Shown: positions 35,273 to 43,345 of the stretch, one piece after another
Layout: each line of letters opens with the position of its first letter
How positions within the stretch are numbered: the first letter of the stretch is position 1
From: Oceanococcus sp041619555
GTDB lineage: Bacteria; Pseudomonadota; Gammaproteobacteria; Nevskiales; Oceanococcaceae
Direction: 5' to 3'
Assembly: GCA_041619555.1 (NCBI GenBank)
Contig: JBFKDQ010000019.1
Location: 1 to 61,319, forward strand
Length of the DNA stretch: 61,319 nt
Notes under the pieces: generated by a model
Seen by the model: only the letters and a program-made list of their open reading frames with translations
Database searches by the model: none
What the model was told of the DNA's origin: nothing
Made by a program: the position numbers and the translations under genes

Positions 35273-36739
35273 ATGAAGATTTTCGTTGCCGGTATCGCAA
35301 CCGAAACCAATACTTTTTCGCCCATTCCAACCGGTCTTGCGGATTTTCATCTGGCCCGCACGCTGGACGAGAGCGCGATCGTGAGCTGTGGCGGGGTGGC
35401 CGCGATTGCGGCGGCCTGCGCCGCCGATGGCCATGTGTTCATCCATGGTCTGCTGGGCTTCGCAGAGCCCGCCGGACTGACCACGCGGCCGGCCTACGAG
35501 AGCCTGCGCGAGGAACTGCTGCAGCAGCTGGTCGCGACGGGGCCGGTGGATGTGGTGCTGCTCCTGCTGCATGGCGCGATGGTGGCCGATGGCTACGAGG
35601 ATTGCGAGGCCGATCTTGGCGCCTGCGTCCGCACGGCGGTTGGGGACGGCTGCGTGATCGGCATGGAGCTGGATCTGCATGCCCACATGGATCAGCGTCT
35701 GCTGGATGTGGCGGATCTGATCATCACCTACAAGGAATATCCGCATGTCGACATCAACGAGCGGGCACTGGAACTCTATGCCCTGGCTTTGAAAACGGCG
35801 CAAGGTCTGGTGAAGCCGACCATGGCTCTGGAGGACTGCCGCATGGTCGGTCTGTACTCCACCTTCCGCGAACCCATGCGTGGTTTCGTTCAGCGCATGA
35901 CGGCGCTGGAGCAGAGCCCCGGCGTGCTGTCGGTGTCCTTCTGTCATGGCTTTCCCTGGGGAGATGTCCCGCATTGCGGCAGCAAGATGCTGGTGGTGAC
36001 CGATGATGCGCCCGGCCAGGCGGCCCGGCTGGCGCGCCAACTGGCGCAGGAGATCTTCGCGCTGCGTGAAGCGGCAAGGCTGCCGTCGATCGGATTGGAA
36101 GCGGCGATGACACGGGCGCAGACGGGCGCCGCGCGGCCTACGGTCGTGGCCGATCAGTCCGACAATGCCGGGGGCGGGGCGCCCTCGGATGCGACCTTTG
36201 CGCTGCGCTGGCTGTTCGAGCATGGCGTGCGCCAGGCTGGCACGGCGTTCATGTACGACCCCGAAGTGGTCAAGCTGGCTTTCGTCGCCGGCGAAGGCGC
36301 GAAGCTCAAAGTGCGGCTCGGCGGCAAGACCGACGCCCTGTCCGGCGCTCCTTTGGACCTGCAGGTGCGCGTGCATGGTCTGGCGCGCAGCTATCTGCAC
36401 GAGTTCCCGCAACAGGACGGCCCCCCCATCGATGTGCCGGTGGGGGATGTGGCGGTGCTGGAATGCGCGGGCGTCTACATCATTCTCAGCAGCCGGCGGA
36501 GCCAGTGTTTTTCCTTCCGGGTTTTCCAGGATTTCGGCCTGGACGGGCTCGACATCTACATTCCGAAGTCCACCAATCACTTCATGTCCGGGTTTGCCGC
36601 GATGGCGGGCGAGGTCATCCACATGGCCGCGCCGGGGGCGATCCCGCCGGTGATGCAGCAGATCCCCTATCAGCGTTTCGATCCCTCCGGCCACTGGCCC
36701 TGGGTGGATGGGGCCGCAATGCCGGGTACGGCGGCATGA
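35273..36739 (+). CDS. M81 family metallopeptidase (MlrC-like)
   Basis: A 488-residue M81 protein. The N-terminal signature MKIFVAGIATETNTFSP is the hallmark of MlrC, and the metal-binding regions are LLLHGAM, MELDLHAH and the His-rich SFCHGFPWGD stretch, with VVADQSDNAGGGAPSD later. MlrC degrades linearised microcystin and its tetrapeptide to free Adda and amino acids in sphingomonads; other M81 members act on unknown peptides. No signal peptide is present. ATG 35273 begins the conserved sequence. It starts a six-gene run with ATGA junctions at every step. It is the strongest pointer to an unusual peptide substrate. Confidence 0.9.
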   Translation: MKIFVAGIATETNTFSPIPTGLADFHLARTLDESAIVSCGGVAAIAAACAADGHVFIHGLLGFAEPAGLTTRPAYESLREELLQQLVATGPVDVVLLLLHGAMVADGYEDCEADLGACVRTAVGDGCVIGMELDLHAHMDQRLLDVADLIITYKEYPHVDINERALELYALALKTAQGLVKPTMALEDCRMVGLYSTFREPMRGFVQRMTALEQSPGVLSVSFCHGFPWGDVPHCGSKMLVVTDDAPGQAARLARQLAQEIFALREAARLPSIGLEAAMTRAQTGAARPTVVADQSDNAGGGAPSDATFALRWLFEHGVRQAGTAFMYDPEVVKLAFVAGEGAKLKVRLGGKTDALSGAPLDLQVRVHGLARSYLHEFPQQDGPPIDVPVGDVAVLECAGVYIILSSRRSQCFSFRVFQDFGLDGLDIYIPKSTNHFMSGFAAMAGEVIHMAAPGAIPPVMQQIPYQRFDPSGHWPWVDGAAMPGTAA

Positions 36740-37968
36740 GCCTGACGCTGTTCGAGCACGTGGCGGTGTTTGATGGTCTGCAGCCGAGCCGTGCGGAAGA
36801 CCAGTTCGTGCTCGTCGAGGGCGATGAGATCCGGGAAATTTCCGATGTGCCGATCCGCAGCGGCGCAGCAAGACGGATTGACGGGCGCGGCCAGACCCTG
36901 ATGCCGGGGCTGATCGATAACCATGTGCATGTTTATCTGCACAGTCACAATCTGCTGCCGCCACAGCCGCCCCTGCAGTACAAGGCCCATTTCGCCGCCC
37001 GTCATCTGCGCCACAGCCTGGATTGCGGCTTTACCAGCCTGCGCGATGTGGCCGGTGGTGATCATGCGCTGGCCCGGGCCTTGCGTGATGGTCTTCTCGA
37101 GGGGCCGCGTTTCTTCTACGGCGGTCTGGCGCTCAGTCCCACCGCCGGTCACGGCGATTATCGGCATCTGGATGACGAGCCCGATTGGGGCTGCTGCATC
37201 GGGCCGCACAGCCATATCGCGGTGCTGGCCGACGGCGTCGATGCGTGTTTGCGGGCCACCCGCGAGGAGCTGCGCAAGGGCGCCCATCACATCAAGATCG
37301 TGGCTTCCGGCGGCGTCACCTCGCCGTCCGATCCGCTGGATGGCCTGCAGTATTCGGATGCGGAAATCCGGGTGATCGTCGAGGAGTGCGCGCGCCACGG
37401 CAAATATGTGGCGGCTCACGCCCATCCGGCGGCGGCCATTCGGCGCTGTGTGGATCTGGGCGTGCGCAGCATCGAGCACGGCACCATGATCGACGATGAG
37501 GTGGCCGCCCATGTGGCCGAGCATGGCTGCTATGTGGTGCCCACCCTGTCGACCATGCGGGCGATGCAGGAAGAGGGGCCGGCGCTGGGCATGTCGGAAT
37601 CCTCCATGGCCAAGCTGGAACAGGTGGCGGCGGTGGCGATGCGGGGCCTGGAGAGCATGCAGCGTCATCAGGTGAAAATGGGTTTCGGTACCGATTTGAT
37701 CGGTTCCCATCATGTGCGCCGGGATGATGAATTCCGCCTGCGGGCGGAAGTCCTCAGTGCCTTCGAAATTCTGCATTCGGCGACTGCGGTGAACGCGGAA
37801 ATTCTCGGCCAGCAGGGTCGTCTGGGCGTGGTGCAGGCTGGCGCGCTGGCCGATCTCCTGCTCGTCAAGGGCAATCCCCTGGATGATCTGACGTTGCTGT
37901 TCGACCGTGGCGCAGGGATCAGTCACATCATGCAGGGCGGACGTCTGCACAAGGACAGTGACGGATGA
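36736..37968 (+). CDS. Amidohydrolase (M38 Xaa-Pro/imidazolonepropionase-like)
   Basis: A 410-residue binuclear amidohydrolase. Visible ligands are HVH in GLIDNHVHVY, a Lys in HHIKIVASGG that is probably carboxylated, HAHP, SIEHGTM and the Asp of FGTDL. The composite barrel ends with the usual LADLLLVKGNPLDD strand. Members closest in pattern include Xaa-Arg/Xaa-Lys dipeptidases and prolidase-like M38 enzymes. ATG 36736 overlaps the M81 stop, and the stop overlaps the S9 gene. It has no signal peptide. Dipeptide cleavage or release of a C-terminal basic residue is likely but not proven. Confidence 0.9.
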   Translation: MSLTLFEHVAVFDGLQPSRAEDQFVLVEGDEIREISDVPIRSGAARRIDGRGQTLMPGLIDNHVHVYLHSHNLLPPQPPLQYKAHFAARHLRHSLDCGFTSLRDVAGGDHALARALRDGLLEGPRFFYGGLALSPTAGHGDYRHLDDEPDWGCCIGPHSHIAVLADGVDACLRATREELRKGAHHIKIVASGGVTSPSDPLDGLQYSDAEIRVIVEECARHGKYVAAHAHPAAAIRRCVDLGVRSIEHGTMIDDEVAAHVAEHGCYVVPTLSTMRAMQEEGPALGMSESSMAKLEQVAAVAMRGLESMQRHQVKMGFGTDLIGSHHVRRDDEFRLRAEVLSAFEILHSATAVNAEILGQQGRLGVVQAGALADLLLVKGNPLDDLTLLFDRGAGISHIMQGGRLHKDSDG

Positions 37969-39971
37969 AAAGGACCGGACTGCAGGCCTTGGACCGCTTC
38001 GACATCCAGCTTGCCGGGGATCTCGATGCGGCGGCGGACTACTTCGTCTACCAGCGTTGCCATGCCGATATTCGTAGTGATGCGATCCAGGCCCGGCTGT
38101 GGCGTTGTGGGGCCGATGGCTCGGATCACCGACCCATTGCCCAGGGCAGCAGTCAGCAGAGCTGCGGCCGCCTGTCGCCCGATGGCGGCCGGCTGGCCTG
38201 GATCGATACGGCCTGCGGAACGGCCCAGATTCATCTGCTGGATCTGGCCAGCGGGCAGGGCGGCCAGATCACCCGGCTGCCAGATGCGCCCAGCCAGCTC
38301 AGCTGGTCGCCCTGCGGTCGCATGCTGGCGTTCTATATGGAGGTGGCGCGGCCCGATCCCGACTGGGTGCAGATGCAGCGTCAGCAGCCGGGCTGCGACT
38401 GGGCCGCACCGCCGCAGATCAGCGAGCGCCTGCCCTACAAGCTCGATGGACGCGGCTACCTGCCGCAGGCTGACAGCCAGTTGTTCGTGCTGGATCTGGA
38501 GTCGGGTCACTGTCGCCAACTGAGCGCATTTCCCCACGGCGTAAATGACAGTTTCGTGGTCCAGGCGCCGGTGTGGACGGCCGATGGTGCGGAGCTCCTG
38601 GTGCTGGCCAATGGCTCGGAGGATCCGGTACTCCAGGCCCGCAAGCTGGATGTATGGGCGGTGAGCCGGACGGGTGAACTTCGCGCCCTGACCGACTTTC
38701 CAGGCATGTGCGTGGCGCTGGCCCTGTCGCCGGACGGATCGAAACTGGCCCTGATCGCGGCGCCGGATCAGGGTGAATGCTGGCCGCAGAATGCGCCCTA
38801 TGTGCTGGATCTGGCCAGCGCTGAGCTGTGTCCTCTGGCCGTCGGTCTGGACCGTTCGGTGGCCGAGTTTCTCGACAATGGCGGGCGCGCGATGCACTGG
38901 GCGGCGGACGGCACGGCCTTCTACGCCCTGTTCGATGACCGCGGTCGCACCCATCTGGGCCGTTTCGCGCTCGATGGCAGCCACCAGGTGGTGGTGGAGG
39001 ATCTTTGCCAGGGTTCCAGCGGCTATGGGCTCGGTGCGAGTTTTGCGTTGCTCGACGATGGCAGCTTCGTGTTCGTGCGTGGCCGGGCGCGGGAGTGGCC
39101 GGAAATCCGGCGCCAGGATCGGCAGGGTCAGATCCATACCCTCACCGGGATGAATCAGGCGCTGGCGGCGCAGCGCGAGCTGGCCGGCGTGCGGCAGCTG
39201 GAGTTTCGCAATCCGGTCGATGACTGGGCCGTGCAGGGCTGGCTGTACACGCCGCCGGATTTTGATGCCACACAGCGCTATCCGCTGATTCTGGAAATCC
39301 ATGGCGGCCCGCACAACAATTTCGGTGATCGCTTCTGGCCGCGGGTGCAGGTCATGGCTGCGCAGGGCTACTGCGTGCTGCTGGTCAATCCACGCGGCAG
39401 CACCAGCTACGGGCATGGTTTTACCCGCGGCATCGAGCACTGCTATCCGGGGCCGGATGTGGCGGACCTGCTGGCCGGGGTGGACGCCGCCTGTGAACTG
39501 CCCTTTGTCGATCAGCGGAATCTGTTCGTCACCGGAATTTCCGGGGGCGGCACGCTGACCACCGCAATCGTCGCCGTGACCGACCGCTTCCGTGCGGCCG
39601 CGGCGCTGTGTCCCTTTGTCGACTGGTTCAGCCAGAGCCTGGCCGCCGATATCGCGCCGCATTTTCGCTACATGATGCCGGGCTTCGCCTGGGAGCAGCC
39701 GGAGCGGTTCTGGCGCCATTCGACGCTGGCGCAGGTCGGCAAGGTGAACACGCCGGTCATGCTGCAGGGCGGTGATCTGGATCATCGCACGCCGTTTTCG
39801 CATGCCGAGCAGTATTACCAGGCGCTGAAATTCCGTCAGATCGATACCGTGCTGGTGCGCTTTGGCGGCGAGAATCATGGCACGGCCGCACGTCCCAGCC
39901 ATGGCATGCAATCCATCGAACTGGTCCTGAGCTGGTTCGCCCGTTACCGTCAGGAGTCTGCACCGGCATGA
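37965..39971 (+). CDS. S9 family prolyl-oligopeptidase-like peptidase
   Basis: A 668-residue protein with an N-terminal beta-propeller (about 1-400, repeated LSPDG/LSWSPCG turns) and a C-terminal alpha/beta-hydrolase domain. Nucleophile Ser526 lies in GISGGG (the usual form is GGSYGG), the Asp in GGDLDHRTP and the His in ENHGTAA. EIHGGPH and NPRGSTSYG are typical acyl-aminoacyl-peptidase/DPP-type motifs. It cleaves short peptides admitted by the propeller. It lacks a signal peptide, although many bacterial S9 relatives are exported. It has ATGA junctions on both sides. Confidence 0.92.
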   Translation: MKRTGLQALDRFDIQLAGDLDAAADYFVYQRCHADIRSDAIQARLWRCGADGSDHRPIAQGSSQQSCGRLSPDGGRLAWIDTACGTAQIHLLDLASGQGGQITRLPDAPSQLSWSPCGRMLAFYMEVARPDPDWVQMQRQQPGCDWAAPPQISERLPYKLDGRGYLPQADSQLFVLDLESGHCRQLSAFPHGVNDSFVVQAPVWTADGAELLVLANGSEDPVLQARKLDVWAVSRTGELRALTDFPGMCVALALSPDGSKLALIAAPDQGECWPQNAPYVLDLASAELCPLAVGLDRSVAEFLDNGGRAMHWAADGTAFYALFDDRGRTHLGRFALDGSHQVVVEDLCQGSSGYGLGASFALLDDGSFVFVRGRAREWPEIRRQDRQGQIHTLTGMNQALAAQRELAGVRQLEFRNPVDDWAVQGWLYTPPDFDATQRYPLILEIHGGPHNNFGDRFWPRVQVMAAQGYCVLLVNPRGSTSYGHGFTRGIEHCYPGPDVADLLAGVDAACELPFVDQRNLFVTGISGGGTLTTAIVAVTDRFRAAAALCPFVDWFSQSLAADIAPHFRYMMPGFAWEQPERFWRHSTLAQVGKVNTPVMLQGGDLDHRTPFSHAEQYYQALKFRQIDTVLVRFGGENHGTAARPSHGMQSIELVLSWFARYRQESAPA

Positions 39972-40987
39972 ACGTATCCGTGATCCATCTGCGCCCGCCC
40001 TATCTGCTGTTTCTTGGCGATGTGCGTGGCGCAGGCTTTGCCAAGACCGCGCTGGGCATTGCCCAGTGGCGACCGCAGCTGTGCGCCGGTCAGCTGCGCC
40101 TGCCGGGCTGTGATGTGGACCTGGGACTGCCGGACATGGACCTGGCCGGCGCCCGCGCCGCCGGTGTGAACAGCGTGGTGCTCGGCGTGGCTGCCGCAGG
40201 TGGTCCGCTGGAGCCGCACTGGATCGCGGTCCTGGCTGAATTTGCCCGCGCCGGCATGGATCTGGTGTCGGGGCTGCACCAGCGGCTGGCGGCATGTGAT
40301 GAACTCGTGGCCGCCGCCCAGGCGGGCGGCGGCAGCCTGATTGATGTGCGCGTGCCGCCGGAAAATCTGCCGATCGCCAGCGGCCGAAAGCGCAGCGGCC
40401 GGCGTCTTCTGACCGTGGGCACCGACTGCGCGGTCGGCAAGAAATACACCGCGCTGGCCCTGCAGCAGGAAATTGCCGCGCGCGGCGTGGCGGCCACGTT
40501 TCGCGCCACCGGTCAGACCGGCATCATGATTGCAGGGCAGGGCATTGCGATGGACGCGGTGAAGTCCGACTTCCTGTCCGGGGCCGCCGAAGTGCTGGCG
40601 CCAGACAACGCGCCGGACCACTGGGATGTGATCGAGGGGCAGGGTTCGCTGCATCAGCCGCGTTTCGCCGGTGTCAGCCTGGGCCTGCTGCATGGCGCGC
40701 AGCCCGAAGCGCTGGTGCTGTGTCACGATGCCGTGCGGGTCGACATCATGGGCCTGGAGGGGCTCTATCCGATGCCCACCGTGGAGCAGGCGATCGATAC
40801 GGTGGTGGCCGCCGCCCAGCTCACCGCACCGGGTTGCCGGTGTGTGGGGATCAGCGTGAATACCAGCGGATTGGCGGCCGCGCAGCGCGCCCCCTATCTT
40901 GAGGCCCTGGCCGCGCGCACCGGCCTGCCCTGTGTCGATCCCCTGGTTACCGGCACGGCGGCGATCGTCGATGGGCTGCTGGCATGA
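39968..40987 (+). CDS. dgcN: DUF1611 protein, DgcN-like D-glutamate N-acetyltransferase
   Basis: A 339-residue P-loop-like protein of DUF1611. The nucleotide-like loop is TVGTDCAVGKKYTA, followed by RATGQTGIMIAGQG, VIEGQGSLHQP and VLCHDA. DUF1611 genes sit next to dipeptide epimerases in many genomes, and in marine bacteria and haloarchaea such a pair was shown to form the DgcN-DgcA route that N-acetylates D-glutamate and then epimerises it. That pairing is present here with an ATGA junction. If correct, the pathway upstream releases D-Glu. Biochemical identity is inferred from family and neighbour. Confidence 0.82.
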   Translation: MNVSVIHLRPPYLLFLGDVRGAGFAKTALGIAQWRPQLCAGQLRLPGCDVDLGLPDMDLAGARAAGVNSVVLGVAAAGGPLEPHWIAVLAEFARAGMDLVSGLHQRLAACDELVAAAQAGGGSLIDVRVPPENLPIASGRKRSGRRLLTVGTDCAVGKKYTALALQQEIAARGVAATFRATGQTGIMIAGQGIAMDAVKSDFLSGAAEVLAPDNAPDHWDVIEGQGSLHQPRFAGVSLGLLHGAQPEALVLCHDAVRVDIMGLEGLYPMPTVEQAIDTVVAAAQLTAPGCRCVGISVNTSGLAAAQRAPYLEALAARTGLPCVDPLVTGTAAIVDGLLA

Positions 40988-41979
40988 GACAGGTCATCCT
41001 TCACGCCGAAAGCTGGCCTTGCGCCAGGCCATTTCGGATCAGCACCGGGGTCTCGTACAGCTTCGACAGCGTGGTGCTGCAACTGGTCGAGGGCGGCGTG
41101 GTCGGCGCGGGCGCCGGCATGCCGGTGCCGTACATGGGAGAAACCACCGACAGCGTGCGGCGGCAGCTGGAAACCGTGCGCCAGGATCTTGCCCGGGGTG
41201 CAGGCCATGCCGAGCTGCCTGGCCTGCTGCCGCCCGGTGCGGCTCGCAATGCGGTGGACGCGGCCTTGTGGGATCTGCGCGCCCAGCAGCAGGGCATCAG
41301 TGTCTGGGCGCATTTCGGGGTGAGGGAGGCACCGGTCACCACTGTCTACACCATCGGTCTGGAGGATGAGCCACGCCGCATGGCGGACAAGGCCGCTGCG
41401 GCCGCGCAGACCCTATTGAAGATCAAGCTCGACGCGGATCGACCCTTGCAAAGGATGCAGGCCATTCGCAGCGCCCGGCCGGATGCCGAGCTGATCGTGG
41501 ATGCGAATCAGTCCTGGACCATGGCGCAGCTCAAGACGCTGGCGCCGGCCCTGGCCGATCTGCAGGTGCGCATGATCGAGCAACCGCTGGCGCGGGGCGC
41601 GGATGCAGCGCTGGCAGGCTACCGCAGTCCGGTGCCGCTGTGTGCCGATGAATCCTGTCAGCATCTGGGCGAGCTGGCCGGTCTGGCCGATGGCTACAGC
41701 GTGCTGAACATCAAGCTGGACAAGGCCGGTGGTCTGAGCCACGCCTGGGAGCTGGCTCAGGCGGCCCGGTCTCGCGGCCTGGAGCTCATGGTTGGCTGCA
41801 TGGGCGGGCATTCGCTGTGCGTCACCCCGGCTCATGTGCTGGCCCAGATCTGCCGCTATGTCGACCTGGATGGGCCGCTGCTTCTGCAAGCCGATCAGCC
41901 GTGCGGGCTGGATTTTTTGCATGGCCAGGTGAGCCTGCCGGGGACGCGTCTATGGGGGCGGCCGGTGTCGCTGTCATGA
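40984..41979 (+). CDS. dgcA: Dipeptide / N-acyl-glutamate epimerase, enolase superfamily (DgcA-like)
   Basis: A 331-residue enolase-superfamily enzyme of the muconate-lactonising subgroup. Catalytic Lys pair: KIK in LLKIKLD on one face and the Lys of LNIKLDKAGG on the other. Metal ligands lie in DANQSW, IEQP and CADESC. GCMGGHS is the end of the barrel. This is the L-Ala-D/L-Glu epimerase pattern, used in muropeptide recycling, and also that of DgcA, which converts N-acetyl-D-Glu to the L-form. The DUF1611 gene beside it favours the latter. Both readings make D-Glu the product of the cluster. Confidence 0.88.
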   Translation: MRQVILHAESWPCARPFRISTGVSYSFDSVVLQLVEGGVVGAGAGMPVPYMGETTDSVRRQLETVRQDLARGAGHAELPGLLPPGAARNAVDAALWDLRAQQQGISVWAHFGVREAPVTTVYTIGLEDEPRRMADKAAAAAQTLLKIKLDADRPLQRMQAIRSARPDAELIVDANQSWTMAQLKTLAPALADLQVRMIEQPLARGADAALAGYRSPVPLCADESCQHLGELAGLADGYSVLNIKLDKAGGLSHAWELAQAARSRGLELMVGCMGGHSLCVTPAHVLAQICRYVDLDGPLLLQADQPCGLDFLHGQVSLPGTRLWGRPVSLS

Positions 41980-42281
41980 ATGGCATGGCGATGTTGCCGG
42001 ATGGGGGCCGCATCACCCTGCTGCAGGTGCGATTCGAGCGCTGCAATGCTCTGGCGCCGGCGAGAATTCTGGGCTTGTTGGCGGCTTGCAAGATCGTCCT
42101 GAACACCTTGAATCTGCAGGCGGCAGCGCGGGACGGCATGCAGCTTTGTCTGGGCTATGCGGAGGCCGATGCACGGCTAGCACGGCGTTTGAAAATGCAG
42201 ATTCTAGCCCTGCCCGGGGTCCTCGGGGTTGAGGTCACGCTGTGCCAAAGGCCCCTGGAATCAGAGATCGTGTCTGGGTGA
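41976..42281 (+). CDS. Small ACT-like domain protein
   Basis: A 101-residue protein with ATGA overlap to the epimerase. The sequence has the beta-alpha-beta-beta-alpha-beta pattern of an ACT domain similar to the IlvM-type small subunit: ITLLQVRFERC, then PARILGLLA, a strand ending LNLQAA, then MQLCLGYAEA, a helix (RLARRLKMQIL) and GVLGVEVTL. It may bind an amino acid such as glutamate and act as a sensor or regulatory subunit for the DgcN-DgcA step. Its 3' end overlaps the convergent AraC gene by 21 bases. The family call is tentative. Confidence 0.65.
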   Translation: MNGMAMLPDGGRITLLQVRFERCNALAPARILGLLAACKIVLNTLNLQAAARDGMQLCLGYAEADARLARRLKMQILALPGVLGVEVTLCQRPLESEIVSG

Positions 42282-43247
42282 ATGGCCGAAATGGGCCTTG
42301 TAGGCCTGGCTGAAATTGGCGGCTTGCTGGTAACCGACGCGGTGGGCCACCTGGGCGATCTGGAATTCCCCCGAGCGCAGCAGCCGGCGAGCTTTTTCCA
42401 TGCGCAGCTTGAGCACGAAGGCCATCGGACTGATGCCGTACTGGCGGCGGAAGCCGTCGGTGAGCTTGCGGCGGCTGACGCCGACCCGGCGGGCCAGGTC
42501 ATCCAGACTGGGGGGCTGGCGATATTCCTGCAGCAGCAGGGTCCGGGCGCGGTCGAATGGGCGCAGATTCTTGCCGACGAAACCATCGCGCTGGGCCAGA
42601 GCCTGCGGCCTGCGCAGCAGGTCGATCACGTCCAGCAGGCATTCCATCAGCTTGGCCTGGAAGTAGCGATCACGCAGGGCCTCGCCGATATCGGTTTCCA
42701 TGATGCAGTCCAGCGCGCGGCCGACCCGTTCCGGCAAGGTATATCGCAGCTCGACATGATCGTCGCGGGTATGGCCGAGAATGAAATTCGCCAGGGCCTG
42801 GGGCAGTTGGCGGGGATCGATCGGGAGAGCATGGCGCAGCGCCTCGGGGCGCAGGTGGATGACCACCATCTGGATCTCGCTGTCGGCCTTGATCAGGGCG
42901 GCATTGGGCACGCCGGCGCGCATCGCGTGAACTTCCAGTTCCGCACCTTCGAGATAATTCATCGCATCGGCCTTGGTGCCGCTGAGATAGCCGCCGCGTT
43001 TGCGCAGGGTGATGTTGAGCAGGTCGCAGTCGCTTTCCACCAGCACCTCGCTGTTGCTGGCGAAGGTCAGGTTGTAGACCACGCCCAGACCGATCTGGGG
43101 CAGGGCGATGCGTCGTAGTTCACCGGACTTGACGTAGTCCTGCAGGGCGACCAGAAAGCGGTTTTCCGCGGTGCCGGGAAGCGCCTGGCCGGCTTCTATG
43201 GCCTGGAGCTGATCGGCGAGTTTAAGGCGCTGGGTTGGGCGTGGCAT
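42261..43247 (-). CDS. AraC-family transcriptional regulator
   Basis: A 328-residue regulator. The N-terminal 200 residues are an AraC-binding-type sensor domain, and the C-terminal double helix-turn-helix occupies about 228-328 (PSLDDLARRVGVSRRKLTDGFRRQYG, then QIAQVAHRVGYQQAANFSQAYKAHFGHSP). It converges on the peptide cluster and is divergent from the GPH transporter 98 bases away, so it is the most likely activator of both. The inducer may be the peptide or a product such as D-Glu. No operator could be recognised by eye in the short divergent gap. Confidence 0.9.
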   Translation of the reverse strand: MPRPTQRLKLADQLQAIEAGQALPGTAENRFLVALQDYVKSGELRRIALPQIGLGVVYNLTFASNSEVLVESDCDLLNITLRKRGGYLSGTKADAMNYLEGAELEVHAMRAGVPNAALIKADSEIQMVVIHLRPEALRHALPIDPRQLPQALANFILGHTRDDHVELRYTLPERVGRALDCIMETDIGEALRDRYFQAKLMECLLDVIDLLRRPQALAQRDGFVGKNLRPFDRARTLLLQEYRQPPSLDDLARRVGVSRRKLTDGFRRQYGISPMAFVLKLRMEKARRLLRSGEFQIAQVAHRVGYQQAANFSQAYKAHFGHSPRHDL

Positions 43248-43345
43248 GCAGGCAGCATAACCCGTTCGCCTAAGTATTTCGCCCGTCCGGGATGTTCGCT
43301 CGCCCTGGTCTGTGCCAAGCTCGGTGCATCCTCGCCAGAAGCCCG

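Noticed and set aside
35138..36964. 608-codon minus-strand ORF
   Set aside because: Opposite the M81 peptidase gene, which has the MlrC signature.
37923..40295. 790-codon minus-strand ORF
   Set aside because: Opposite the S9 peptidase and DUF1611 genes, whose motifs are certain.
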